DNA of 38,547 bases, from positions 1 to 38,547 of the forward strand of contig JAICXS010000001.1 in the NCBI GenBank assembly GCA_025934615.1. The letters run 5' to 3'. Below the pieces are notes generated by a model that worked only from the letters and a program-made list of their open reading frames with translations, had not been told where the DNA came from and searched no databases. Positions 24,386-31,853 of this stretch are shown here, one piece after another; within the stretch, counting starts at the first letter, position 1, and every line of letters starts with the position of its first letter. Both the position numbers and the translations under genes were made by a program. The stretch is from Nitrospiraceae bacterium (lineage in GTDB: Bacteria; Nitrospirota; Nitrospiria; Nitrospirales; Nitrospiraceae).

Positions 24386-25743
24386 GGATTGCGAGGATTG
24401 CCATGCAGCACTGCCTACTCATCCTAGTCGCCGCCATGCTCCTGCCGGGCCACGCCTGGGCGCTCGACCACTACTCGAACGTCGCGCAAGATCAAAATGG
24501 ACGCGCCATTGCCGGGGCCACGATCAGCGTCTATCCAGCGGGGGGCGCGACTCCTGCGACGATTTATGCGGATAACGGCCAGACGGTGAAGGCCAATCCC
24601 TTCACGACGGCTATTGATGGGGTCTATGACTTTTATGCGCCGGACGGCCTCTATGACATTAAGATCTCCAAGATCGGCTATACCAGCATTTACTGGGACC
24701 CGACCAAGACGGCAGGCCTCTCGCTCTTTGACCCGACTCAATTTATCGTGCCCTATGGGGCGAACTTCCCGACCTTCCCGCTTCCAGGGTCCTGGTTTGC
24801 GCTGACGGGGGATAACGGAACCTGTACCGTCCTCAGCGGGGCCAATACGACGCCCTGTCGATGGGACGGCGCGAACTGGGTCCCCATGGGGGGCGCGACC
24901 GGCGGCGGATCAGGCAGCGACTTCATTGCCGGGACCACCAAACAGATCACCTGGGCGAACAACTTCGCCAATGCCGCGAAGTTCCTCGATGGGAATAATA
25001 CCGGCACCGCCATTTATACCGATGTGACCAACGGCCCCCAAATTCCCTGCGTCATTGCCGGTGTAGAAAATGCGTGTAATTATATTCGCACCCTGGCGGC
25101 TGGGAAATATCTCGCCTATAACAATAACGCCGGAACGCCGATTTTCACCCTGACGAACGATACGGGGGCCCTCACGAACCTCACCCTCGATTGTACGCAG
25201 TCGAGCAATCTCTGTACGGTCCCGGAAGAACAATGGTGGGATGCGGCTTCCTGTCAAAACACGACGGCCCAAGCCGTCTTTAACCTGCCTACATCGAACG
25301 CGCCGACGCCGCACTGTGAAGGCACGAATACGCTCATTGCCACGCTCGATTTCAACGATACGACGGATCAGAGCTTTACCGCTCGCTGGGTGCTGCCGGT
25401 CGGATTTACCGGATCCATCGATGTGAAATTCCGATGGAAGGCCGTCTCGACCAGCGGCGCAGTCGGCTGGTGCGCACAACTCGTGAAGGTGACGCCGGGC
25501 TCCACGTCCGACCCGTCACTCCCGGCGCAGGCGTCGGGAAATTGCATCAGTGAGACGGCGCGCGCCACGACATTGCAGGAAACTGATATCACGATCACGG
25601 GCGTCACCTGTGCCTCCTGCTCGGCAGGCGATGCCGTGAATATCACCATTTCGCGGGATGCCAACGGCAGCGCCGTTCCTGACGATATGACCGGCGATGC
25701 CAAGTTGATCAATTGGGGTCGGACATGGAGGGTGGTCAAATAA
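24382..25743 (+). CDS. Signal-peptide protein with fibre-type N-terminal domain
   Basis: A 453-residue protein beginning with a Sec signal (MRIARIAMQHCLLILVAAML..., PGHAWA cleavage site). Residues about 30-115 form a fibre-attachment or carboxypeptidase-regulatory-like beta domain (QNGRAIAGATISVYPAGG, YDIKISKIGYTS). Residues 300-450 are a jelly-roll-like carbohydrate-binding region with several cysteines. The ATG at 24382 overlaps the previous stop; ATG 24403 has a better SD (GAGGA) and is the alternative. A tail-type domain behind a signal peptide is unusual and may mean the protein acts in the envelope rather than in the virion. Confidence 0.65.
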   Translation: MRIARIAMQHCLLILVAAMLLPGHAWALDHYSNVAQDQNGRAIAGATISVYPAGGATPATIYADNGQTVKANPFTTAIDGVYDFYAPDGLYDIKISKIGYTSIYWDPTKTAGLSLFDPTQFIVPYGANFPTFPLPGSWFALTGDNGTCTVLSGANTTPCRWDGANWVPMGGATGGGSGSDFIAGTTKQITWANNFANAAKFLDGNNTGTAIYTDVTNGPQIPCVIAGVENACNYIRTLAAGKYLAYNNNAGTPIFTLTNDTGALTNLTLDCTQSSNLCTVPEEQWWDAASCQNTTAQAVFNLPTSNAPTPHCEGTNTLIATLDFNDTTDQSFTARWVLPVGFTGSIDVKFRWKAVSTSGAVGWCAQLVKVTPGSTSDPSLPAQASGNCISETARATTLQETDITITGVTCASCSAGDAVNITISRDANGSAVPDDMTGDAKLINWGRTWRVVK

Positions 25744-26453
25744 TGCCGCTGCTCACCCTGGCGTTTGCCCTGCTCCTCGTCATGCCCTCATGGGCCGTGA
25801 CACTGGATACCGTCACGGTCGCGCAGAAGACGGGCACCGGCACGACCTTGACGCAATCCCATACCGTCACCTCCTCCGGGGGGAATCGCATTTTCTGTCT
25901 GCTCTGCTCCTTGCGCAGCACGACGATTACCGTCACCGCAACCTATGGCGGCCAGGCCATGTCCTCCATTCGCGCCGCGACGGTCGGCGGGGCCACGGAA
26001 AACTATCTGTTGTATCTCATCAATCCTCCCACGGGGTCCAATAGCTGGGTCGCGACGATGAGCAGTGCGCTCTCGATGATCTGTCATGGCATTTCCGCGA
26101 CGGATGTTAATCAGGGCAGTCCCTTTACCTCGTCCTCCGGCACCAGCGGATCGACGACCGCCTCCTCTCTGACCCTGACGGTCGGCTCCAATGATCTCGT
26201 CCTGGATCTCCTCAGTCTCAACATTGAGGGGGCGGCCACGACGCCGGGTGCCAATCAAACATCCATCAGCGGACTCCCGCTGGAATCATCAGGGACCACG
26301 CTCACGCATGCCGGATCACAGCAATCCGGAGCGGATGGGGGGGTGATGACCTATTCCTGGACGGGGGGAGCTCAATATGCCTATTCCGCATTTGCCTTAT
26401 CCCATGCGGCTTTTTCCGCATCATCCTTCGGTCCACTTAAGAGGAGGTTCTAA
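25743..26453 (+). CDS. Secreted beta-rich protein
   Basis: A 236-residue protein with signal peptide MPLLTLAFALLLVMPSWA and a mature Thr/Ser/Gly-rich beta domain (ITVTATYGGQAMSSIR, then a LYLINPPTGSNSWVATMS core), reminiscent of secreted adhesin-like domains in environmental bacteria. It overlaps the gene before it by one base (TAATG) and the gene after starts at the next base, so the three signal-peptide genes form one block. Function unknown; surface or receptor binding is likely. Confidence 0.6.
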   Translation: MPLLTLAFALLLVMPSWAVTLDTVTVAQKTGTGTTLTQSHTVTSSGGNRIFCLLCSLRSTTITVTATYGGQAMSSIRAATVGGATENYLLYLINPPTGSNSWVATMSSALSMICHGISATDVNQGSPFTSSSGTSGSTTASSLTLTVGSNDLVLDLLSLNIEGAATTPGANQTSISGLPLESSGTTLTHAGSQQSGADGGVMTYSWTGGAQYAYSAFALSHAAFSASSFGPLKRRF

Positions 26454-28343
26454 ATGGTGATACTCATTTCGATCCTGACAGTCATCCTCTTCGCGTCCCC
26501 TGGATGGGCTACGACCTATTATGTCTCCAATACGTCCTTGCACGGCTATAGCGTCGGCAATGACAGCCATACCTGCACGCAGGCCCAGAGCACCGCGACG
26601 CCGAAATTGACCATTAATAAGACGGCGAGTTCCGGGCTGGGCTGTCTGGCCTCCGGAGATACCCTCATCATTAATGATGGCACCTATGACAATGATCCTA
26701 TTACGAATCCGCCTGGGGGATCAGCGAGCGCCTATACCATCATTAAAGGCGAGCCGTCCGGCAATCGTCCGCTCTTGCGTCCGACCATGGGAGGAGGGGC
26801 CTATACGAATCGCGGGTTTCAATGCACGCTGGGGGCCGCCTGTAGTTATATTCACGTCGAATATCTCGAAATCTATCGCGCCTATAATTCGGTCAATATG
26901 GTAGGCACGGGCACTACCTATCCGGCCTATGTCGAATTCGTCAATAACAAATTCTGTCATACCATTCATACGAATTATAACGGGTATTTCTCCAAAACAG
27001 AGCCGATCGGGGGACCCTATATTATTCGCAATAATGAGTTCTGCTTCACCGGTGAATTTTATACCGATACCGGCAATTCCCTGCCCTACACGCCTCGGCA
27101 TAATACGATCTATGGCGTCGGGAACAATTCCCTCATTGAAGGGAACGTCTTTCATGATCTCTCGAACGGCATCGGCGTCTGGTCGAATCCCTCGATTCAA
27201 ATCAATCTGACGGCGCGAAACAACAGCTTCTATAACATCGGACGAGAGGACATTAACCCCTGGATGCGCGATACCGTTGCAGGAACCGTGACGGGCACCT
27301 ATTCGGCCATTCATGTGTCCGTGCCGGGAGGAGGCCATCATATTTATGGGAATGTGATGTGGGACTCCTGTAATACCGTGGCGAATGTGGTCAACCGCTG
27401 TGGTGGATTTCGCAACGGATGGACGGGGTACGGATCAGGCCCGGGCGGGACGCTGGCCGATATTTACAATAATACCGTCGTGAATCTCTTTGACAGCAAC
27501 GCCGCCTGCGTGGGGGCCTATCAGCCCGGCGGCAGTACGCAAGTGCCGACGATGAACGTCAAAAATAATATTTGCCCCGCCGGGCATCCGCCCTACTTCT
27601 GCCCGGGGTGCCTGGGGAGCATGTCGAACAATTTTACCGGCGATCCTGGGTTTACGAATGCCCCTGCTCAGGATTTCACCTTGACGGCTCTGAGTCCGGC
27701 GATTGATTTTGGGACGCCCTTTGACGGTTATACCTATAGTGGGGCGGCTCCGGATGCGGGCGCATTTGAGTATACTCAATCGGCCCCGACGGGCGGCACC
27801 TTTTCGCAAGCCTCGCATGTCTTCCAGAAAATTTATACCACCAATATCGGCATCTCGCAAAATCTCAGCTTTACGAATGGGATTCAGAACGTCATGGACG
27901 GGGGGGCGGTGGCCATTGTCTTTCAAATCAACTGCGACAATGTCTCGCCCTGTCAGAATTCATCCTTTGCGTTACGCACCAGTACGGATGGCATCACCTA
28001 TACGCTCGTCCCTGACACGGCAGGAGCGAACGGGGTCTACTTTTGGGGCACATCCACAGAAACCTGGCTGAACAATGGGGGGTCCGGATCCTCCTTGACG
28101 GGACTCGTGCCGAATACGAGCGGCTCGACCCAATTAACATCCAGTGATCTGCCGACCATTACGCTGGGGCAAAATACTTCCATTACGCTGCGGTATCTGG
28201 TACGGTTTGCGCCTGGATTCGCGGGGCAAGCTCGCTATTTCAAGCTCTATCAACAAACGGGGTCCGCACTCAACGGCACCTATACCCCCAGCACGGGCGC
28301 GATGGTCAATATCGTCTCGGCCCAAGCGAGTATGGGCTTCTAA
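26454..28343 (+). CDS. Signal-peptide parallel beta-helix protein (spike- or lyase-like)
   Basis: A 629-residue protein with signal peptide MVILISILTVILFASPGWA. Residues about 35-430 form a right-handed parallel beta-helix, seen as repeated turns rich in N and G (IIRNNEFCF, LIEGNVFHDLSNGIGVW, NLTARNNSFYNIG, IYGNVMWDS, IYNNTVVNLF, MNVKNNICP). It ends in the pattern NFTGDPGFTN ... LSPAIDFGTP ... PDAGAFEY, the usual cap after such helices. A C-terminal beta domain follows (about 440-629). Beta-helix proteins in this slot are commonly polysaccharide-degrading tailspikes. No catalytic residues can be assigned by eye. GAGGAGG precedes the ATG. Confidence 0.7.
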   Translation: MVILISILTVILFASPGWATTYYVSNTSLHGYSVGNDSHTCTQAQSTATPKLTINKTASSGLGCLASGDTLIINDGTYDNDPITNPPGGSASAYTIIKGEPSGNRPLLRPTMGGGAYTNRGFQCTLGAACSYIHVEYLEIYRAYNSVNMVGTGTTYPAYVEFVNNKFCHTIHTNYNGYFSKTEPIGGPYIIRNNEFCFTGEFYTDTGNSLPYTPRHNTIYGVGNNSLIEGNVFHDLSNGIGVWSNPSIQINLTARNNSFYNIGREDINPWMRDTVAGTVTGTYSAIHVSVPGGGHHIYGNVMWDSCNTVANVVNRCGGFRNGWTGYGSGPGGTLADIYNNTVVNLFDSNAACVGAYQPGGSTQVPTMNVKNNICPAGHPPYFCPGCLGSMSNNFTGDPGFTNAPAQDFTLTALSPAIDFGTPFDGYTYSGAAPDAGAFEYTQSAPTGGTFSQASHVFQKIYTTNIGISQNLSFTNGIQNVMDGGAVAIVFQINCDNVSPCQNSSFALRTSTDGITYTLVPDTAGANGVYFWGTSTETWLNNGGSGSSLTGLVPNTSGSTQLTSSDLPTITLGQNTSITLRYLVRFAPGFAGQARYFKLYQQTGSALNGTYTPSTGAMVNIVSAQASMGF

Positions 28344-28359
28344 AGAAGGAGAGCGGAGG

Positions 28360-28776
28360 ATGCTGACTGTGGGGCTGCTCGACATGATTAAACGACATGA
28401 AGGAGTCCGGCGCATCGCCTATCAAGATCCGCTGGGCGTCCAGACGATCGGCGTGGGGCATAATCTGAGTAAGCCGCTCACGGATCAGGCCATCTCCCAG
28501 ATCTTACAGGATGATGTGCAGGATGCCCATAACGAATGTCTCCATGCCTTTCCCTGGTTCGCCGACCTCACAGAACCGAGGCAGTGGGTCATGATCGATC
28601 TGTGTTTCAACTTAGGGCTGCCTCGTCTGCTCGGCTTTCGGAAGGTGCTCCAAGCCATGGCGCTGGGGGAGTATGAGACGGCGGCGAATGAACTGCTGGA
28701 TTCGCTCTGGGCGAAGCAGGTCAAGAGCCGGGCATTGGAATTGGCGGCGATGCTGCGCGGAGGGGAGTCGATCTAG
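28360..28776 (+). CDS. Endolysin, GH24 lysozyme
   Basis: A 138-residue T4-type lysozyme that cuts the glycan strands of peptidoglycan at the end of infection. The catalytic triad is present: E14 (in RHEGVRR), D23 (YQDPLG) and T29 (QTIGVGHN), with the same 9 and 6 spacing as E11, D20 and T26 of T4 lysozyme. The downstream helices (WVMIDLCFNLG, LLGFRKVLQA) also fit. There is no signal peptide, so a holin is needed for release. GAAGGAGAGCGGAGG precedes ATG 28360. Confidence 0.93.
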   Translation: MLTVGLLDMIKRHEGVRRIAYQDPLGVQTIGVGHNLSKPLTDQAISQILQDDVQDAHNECLHAFPWFADLTEPRQWVMIDLCFNLGLPRLLGFRKVLQAMALGEYETAANELLDSLWAKQVKSRALELAAMLRGGESI

Positions 28777-28789
28777 GAGATCTTATGCG

Positions 28790-29116
28790 ATGGCGAATGA
28801 TTCCCGCTACTATCATGAGCCTTCTCTGGAGCCAGGACCGAATTACAAGATGCTGTTCATGGGGGCTTGCGCTCTCATCAGTATTTTGGCTGGCAGCCTG
28901 TATGGGCTCTGGACTAGCCGCGCTGAGCAAACCGTTGAGGATTCACGAACCACGAACGACCTTCAATGGCAGCGCCTTCAACAACTCAGCGACAAATTGC
29001 TGGAACATGGCGCACAGCTCCAGCAGCTCCGTCGAGAAGGAGACGACCGAGAGGGACGTGTGCGCGAACTTGAGCGTTCAATAGCACGGGCTCAGCGAGA
29101 GCGAGGATCACATTAA
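28790..29116 (+). CDS. Single-TM coiled-coil protein, possible i-spanin
   Basis: A 108-residue protein with a short cytoplasmic N-terminus, one transmembrane helix (MLFMGACALISILAGSLYG, about residues 21-40) and a long charged helical C-terminus (LQWQRLQQLSDKLLEHGAQ, REGRVRELERSIARAQRER). This matches the inner-membrane spanin plan. AGGAG lies 9 bases before ATG 28790. A lipoprotein partner candidate is at 29480. Confidence 0.6.
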   Translation: MANDSRYYHEPSLEPGPNYKMLFMGACALISILAGSLYGLWTSRAEQTVEDSRTTNDLQWQRLQQLSDKLLEHGAQLQQLRREGDDREGRVRELERSIARAQRERGSH

Positions 29117-29131
29117 CCAAAGGAGACCATC

Positions 29132-29356
29132 ATGTCATTGTTAGGATCAAGCCCCATTACCAGTATTCTCGGGTATGTCGTCATCGGCGCAACCGTCGTG
29201 CAACAGGTCTTCACGACCGGCGGCCTGCCGAGTACCGCAGAGGCCTGGTTTCAGTCGATCATCCAGATCGTCGTCGGCATATCCCTGCGCATGACGAAGG
29301 ATCAGAATGTGAGCAATGCGCCGAGTCCGACGATCACCGCGCAGCCGGTGAAGTAA
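29132..29356 (+). CDS. Putative holin
   Basis: A 74-residue protein with two hydrophobic segments (SILGYVVIGATVVQQVF, residues about 11-27, and FQSIIQIVVGISLRM, about 40-54) separated by a short loop, and a polar C-terminus. Size, topology and its place in the lysis cluster suit a small class II-type holin that releases the lysozyme. AAAGGAGA is 8 bases before the ATG. It overlaps the next gene by one base. Confidence 0.55.
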   Translation: MSLLGSSPITSILGYVVIGATVVQQVFTTGGLPSTAEAWFQSIIQIVVGISLRMTKDQNVSNAPSPTITAQPVK

Positions 29357-29565
29357 TGCCGGGCGATGTGGGCTTAGTGGCCGAGCTGTTGAGCCAGGTC
29401 TTCGGCTGGTTAGTCGATCCAGCCGGATTCGAACAGCTCACACTCGATAATAAACTGCGGTTGTTAATGCGAGGGATCAATGAGGCCGTCTCGAAAAATG
29501 ATTGGGCTACTGTCGATGCTCTGTTTGCTCAGTACCGCGAGCTGCGCACGGCCCATAGTGTCTAG
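29356..29565 (+). CDS. Small helical protein of the lysis cluster
   Basis: A 69-residue protein starting MPGDVGLVAELLSQVFGWLV and containing LTLDNKLRLLMRGINEAVSKN and WATVDALFAQYRELR. It is amphipathic and probably all-helical. Related short proteins with an NKLxLLxxGxNxAxxxxDW pattern accompany phage lysis genes. It starts at TAATG. Its last 86 bases overlap the lipoprotein gene in another frame. Function unknown. Confidence 0.5.
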   Translation: MPGDVGLVAELLSQVFGWLVDPAGFEQLTLDNKLRLLMRGINEAVSKNDWATVDALFAQYRELRTAHSV

Positions 29566-29698
29566 CTCGCCGGGCACGGTGCAGTGCATGAACGATTGCG
29601 TCACGGTGACGAAGGGCATACTCAAAGAGCATGCCCAACTCTTTGATGAGACGATTCGCCTCCGTGACGCGCTCTCCATCTGCGAGCGACGGAAGTGA
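29480..29698 (+). CDS. Lipoprotein, possible o-spanin
   Basis: A 72-residue product with a basic start (MRPSRK), a hydrophobic signal (MIGLLSMLCLLSTASC) and a Cys at residue 22 that could be lipidated; the lipobox TASC is not ideal at position -3. The mature part has C-x-x-x-C pairs and a helical end (LKEHAQLFDETIRLRDALS). A small outer-membrane lipoprotein overlapping another lysis gene is how Rz1-type spanins are usually encoded. Partner: the protein at 28790. Confidence 0.6.
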   Translation: MRPSRKMIGLLSMLCLLSTASCARPIVSSSPGTVQCMNDCVTVTKGILKEHAQLFDETIRLRDALSICERRK

Positions 29699-29784
29699 AG
29701 GAGCCGGACTGGGAACTCTTCGGCTTCTTCGCGACCGTGCTGGCGCTGGGATTGCTATTCCTGATGACCCTGGCTCGGGCTTAA
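29695..29784 (+). CDS. 29-residue transmembrane peptide, GTG start
   Basis: Reads KEPDWELFGFFATVLALGL after the initiator, ending LFLMTLARA; it is nearly all one membrane helix. GTG overlaps the preceding stop (GTGA). Its TAA lies on TTAA, which also holds the stop of a small gene on the other strand. Could be a lysis regulator (antiholin-like). Weak SD, so translation is uncertain. Confidence 0.4.
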   Translation: MKEPDWELFGFFATVLALGLLFLMTLARA

Positions 29785-29867
29785 CAGCAGGGTCCCCAGA
29801 GCCAGCACCCAAGAATGAATAATGAGAGACCCAGCACAGCCGCCTGTAATAGAATAGATGCAGTCAT
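29781..29867 (-). CDS. 28-residue hydrophobic peptide, convergent
   Basis: Reads MTASILLQAAVLGLSLFILG then CWLWGPCC. It is a single membrane helix with a Trp/Cys end. A perfect SD (GGAGG, complement of 29876-29880) sits 8 bases from the ATG, so I think it is translated. It resembles short hydrophobic toxin or membrane peptides. It faces the late operon, so a late message runs antisense to it. Confidence 0.5.
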   Translation of the reverse strand: MTASILLQAAVLGLSLFILGCWLWGPCC

Positions 29868-29898
29868 GATCCGTACCTCCAATACGGTGAAATGATGA

Positions 29899-29937
29899 GG
29901 GGCTTCGTCTGGCTGCCACCAGGCGCGGCCCCGTTTT
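29899..29937 (+). terminator. Rho-independent terminator of the late operon
   Basis: Stem GGGGC/GCCCC (29899-29903 with 29928-29932) enclosing a second stem CTGG/CCAG, followed by G then TTTT. It stands after the lysis genes and before attP. It stops late transcription from running into the minus-strand integrase block. Confidence 0.7.
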
Positions 29938-30228
29938 ATCCGCAGAGACTAACACACGTCAGAGCGGACTGCGTCCCCCTCTCTCGTATGGGCCCATGGT
30001 GATCTCATTCGCAATACAAATCTGTAGTATTCATAATTACTAGAGATGCCGAATGACAAGTGGCAGTAAAGTGGCAGTTATGGTGCACTTCCATGCCCAC
30101 TGATGCCTCGTACTGCCCATCTAACCTATTGAAAACGCTGTAAGTGGTTGAATTGAAAACTGATCGGATCTGATCCGTAGTCTGGTGCTCTATCCATTTG
30201 AGCTACGGGCGCATCCCTAATTTATCAA
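29938..30228. other. Non-coding attachment region
   Basis: No protein-like frame. It contains one paired arm repeat (30061-30079), ATTGAAAAC twice (30128-30136 and 30152-30160), the palindrome CGGATC-T-GATCCG (30165-30177) and a tRNA half (30172-30212). The stretch 29938-30055 shows nothing else that I can name. Confidence 0.7.
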
Positions 30229-30286
30229 TCACTTATCATCATTTTCTGCATGAGCACTGTTGGGCGGTGGCAGTAAAATGGCAGTT
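30061..30286. other. attP: Phage attachment site attP with arm repeats
   Basis: TGGCAGTAAAGTGGCAGTT at 30061-30079 and the same 19-mer with one change at 30268-30286 each hold two TGGCAGT units 11 bp apart, one helical turn. They flank a central region with a 13-bp palindrome (30165-30177) and a tRNA fragment. Paired arm sites around a core next to a tyrosine integrase gene is the classical attP plan. The right arm lies inside the 3' end of the integrase gene. Confidence 0.8.
30172..30212 (-). other. 5' half of tRNA-Arg(ACG), attP core identity
   Basis: On the minus strand the sequence has a 7-base acceptor strand (GCGCCCG), TA, a D arm (GCTC/GAGC) with the GG of the D loop, an anticodon strand CCAGA and a loop CTACGGA (anticodon ACG). 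It follows a tRNA for 41 bases and departs at the second anticodon strand. No T arm or 3' acceptor strand is found nearby. It must be completed by chromosomal DNA on integration. Confidence 0.8.
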
Positions 30287-31344
30287 CCAACTGACTGCGC
30301 AAGCGATTGCGCGACCCATTCCATGCCCTCGCGCATGCTATCCTCCTGCGGAATTGTGTAGCGTCCCACGACGCGCACATCTGCCCAGTTCCCGAGCGCC
30401 TGCACGATCCGTTGCGGGGCCTTCCGGCCCAAGGCCGTGGCCCAGGTGCGGCGCAGCGCGTGAAAGGTGAGATGGCCGAGGCCCAGGCCACGTAACAGGG
30501 GCTTGAATGTCCGATTGTACCAGTTGTGCGGGTCCATATGAATGCGCGGATTGATCCGCCCGCTGTTCTGCCAGCGAGCCGGAAAGATCCAGCCCTCTCG
30601 GGGCTTGCCTTGTTCTCCGTGAAACTTTCCCAGTATTTCCAGCGCCGTGACCGACAAGGGCAGGGCAAACGATTTCTGCCGCTTAATGGTGGGGAGCTGC
30701 AAGAGCTGATGCTCCCACTGGACCCATTCCCAGCGAAGCGCAAAATGCGTGGCACGCCGGACCCCGATTAAGAGATTGAGGTAGATCAAGAGGGCATCGC
30801 GTTCTGTGGCGGCAGCAAAGATCCGTTGGATATCCTCGGCTGTATAAATGGGCATAACGCGCTGGACCATGGGGAATCGCTCGACATCCCGCCAGAAGTC
30901 GAGCACCCAGGAGAAGGGCTTGACCATGCGGCGCATCATCGCGCGGAGGTTGGCCGCATAGTAGTTGGCTGTGGTGCCGCTCACCCGTTCCCCGAGTGCC
31001 GTGATCGCCGTCGAAACGTCGTTTGGTCTCAGGCTCAGGATGGGCCGATTCGGAAAACGGTCGGCCCACCAATGGAGCTGTATGGCGATGTCCCGATAGG
31101 AGGCGCGCTTGCCTTTGATGGTGGCGAGGTAGGCCGTGCGCAGCTCGTCGAGCGTGTCACCGGTCCGCTCCTGGCCGGGGAACTGCCCACGGTCGCGTAC
31201 CGACGCCCGCAGCCGGTCGCGAAAGATCCGGGCTTCGTCCTTCGTGCGAAAGCCATGCGGCTTCCCGAAGCGCTGCATCTGGCCATGCACGGCAATGCGG
31301 AGATACCAGCGTTTGCCGACTTGGTAGAGGCCACGATCAGACAT
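30229..31344 (-). CDS. int: Tyrosine integrase
   Basis: A 371-residue phage integrase that recombines attP with the chromosomal tRNA-Arg site. The N-terminal 55 residues form an arm-binding-type domain, residues about 60-150 the core-binding helices, and the rest the catalytic domain with R196 or R197 (IGVRRATHF), K224 (IKRQKSFALP), H295-x-x-R298 (FHALRR) and the nucleophile Y329 (VVGRYT). The usual LGH position reads LGN (N319). The last codons include one arm-type repeat, and the stop is 16 bases from the tRNA fragment. Confidence 0.93.
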   Translation of the reverse strand: MSDRGLYQVGKRWYLRIAVHGQMQRFGKPHGFRTKDEARIFRDRLRASVRDRGQFPGQERTGDTLDELRTAYLATIKGKRASYRDIAIQLHWWADRFPNRPILSLRPNDVSTAITALGERVSGTTANYYAANLRAMMRRMVKPFSWVLDFWRDVERFPMVQRVMPIYTAEDIQRIFAAATERDALLIYLNLLIGVRRATHFALRWEWVQWEHQLLQLPTIKRQKSFALPLSVTALEILGKFHGEQGKPREGWIFPARWQNSGRINPRIHMDPHNWYNRTFKPLLRGLGLGHLTFHALRRTWATALGRKAPQRIVQALGNWADVRVVGRYTIPQEDSMREGMEWVAQSLAQSVGTAILLPPPNSAHAENDDK

Positions 31345-31350
31345 GAGCGG

Positions 31351-31584
31351 TTACTTATCCGGCGTGACCCCGATATCCCGTAACCCTTGCTCTAACGCCG
31401 CTTCCGCATATTGATTGAGGAGCCGCTTGAGTCGAGGATTGATCTTGAGTGCCTGTTGGGCCAACTCTTCCCCGAACCCCATGGCCCCGCGTTGAAACGT
31501 CTGGAGCATGGCCTCCATCACCGCCTGTCGCAGGTGCATGGGATCATCGAGCGGTTTGCGTGGTCGTCCATTCTTTTTGCGCAT
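31351..31584 (-). CDS. AT-hook-like small protein upstream of int
   Basis: A 77-residue protein starting MRKKNGRPRKPLDDP; GRPRKP is an AT-hook-type minor-groove motif. The remainder is helical (HLRQAVMEAMLQTFQRGAM, RLKRLLNQYAEAALEQGLR). GGAGGAGG lies 8 bases before the ATG at 31584, better than the start upstream at 31617. It is 6 bases from int, so the two are co-transcribed. It may assist integration or excision (inference). Confidence 0.65.
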   Translation of the reverse strand: MRKKNGRPRKPLDDPMHLRQAVMEAMLQTFQRGAMGFGEELAQQALKINPRLKRLLNQYAEAALEQGLRDIGVTPDK

Positions 31585-31623
31585 GGTCCATTCCTCCTCC
31601 CTCATCATCATGGTCATCGCGCC

Positions 31624-31790
31624 TCAGGCGCACAACGGGCACGTCGCGTGAAACCGGAGCACCTTGTGAATCTTACAGTGGCGCAGGATGCGCACCGGGA
31701 CCGTCATCTTCAGCCGCGTCACCTGGTCCGGGCGAGACGGCTGAAGAGGCCCGATCAGATCTACCCCCCCCCCCCCATTTTCCGGACCAT
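31624..31790 (-). CDS. Short zinc-motif frame split by a 13-G tract
   Basis: With the assembled 13 G, translation from ATG 31790 (MVRKMGGGG) ends at TAG right after the tract. One more G would join it to a frame reading VDLIGPLQP... and ending VRILRHCKIHKVLRF then HATCPLCA, a C/H-rich zinc-like end. The downstream part alone could start at ATG 31707 or GTG 31722 but lacks an SD. It is either a slippage-controlled gene or a tract miscounted in assembly. Confidence 0.5.
31764..31776 (+). repeat. 13-base poly-C tract (poly-G on the coding strand)
   Basis: Thirteen C in a row near the start of the minus-strand zinc-motif frame. Tracts this long change length readily by slippage. Confidence 0.9.
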
Positions 31791-31853
31791 TCCGCTGAAT
31801 ATCCCTAGGGGTGTCCCTAGCTGAGAAACCACTAGACCGACGGCGAGCGGAAG

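Noticed and set aside
28360..28776. Longer lysozyme start at 28144 with about 72 extra residues
   Set aside because: The extension overlaps the beta-helix gene and lacks an SD, while ATG 28360 has a strong one and gives a normal T4-type length.
30172..30212. A functional phage tRNA-Arg gene
   Set aside because: Only the 5' 41 bases are present; the T arm and 3' acceptor strand are missing.
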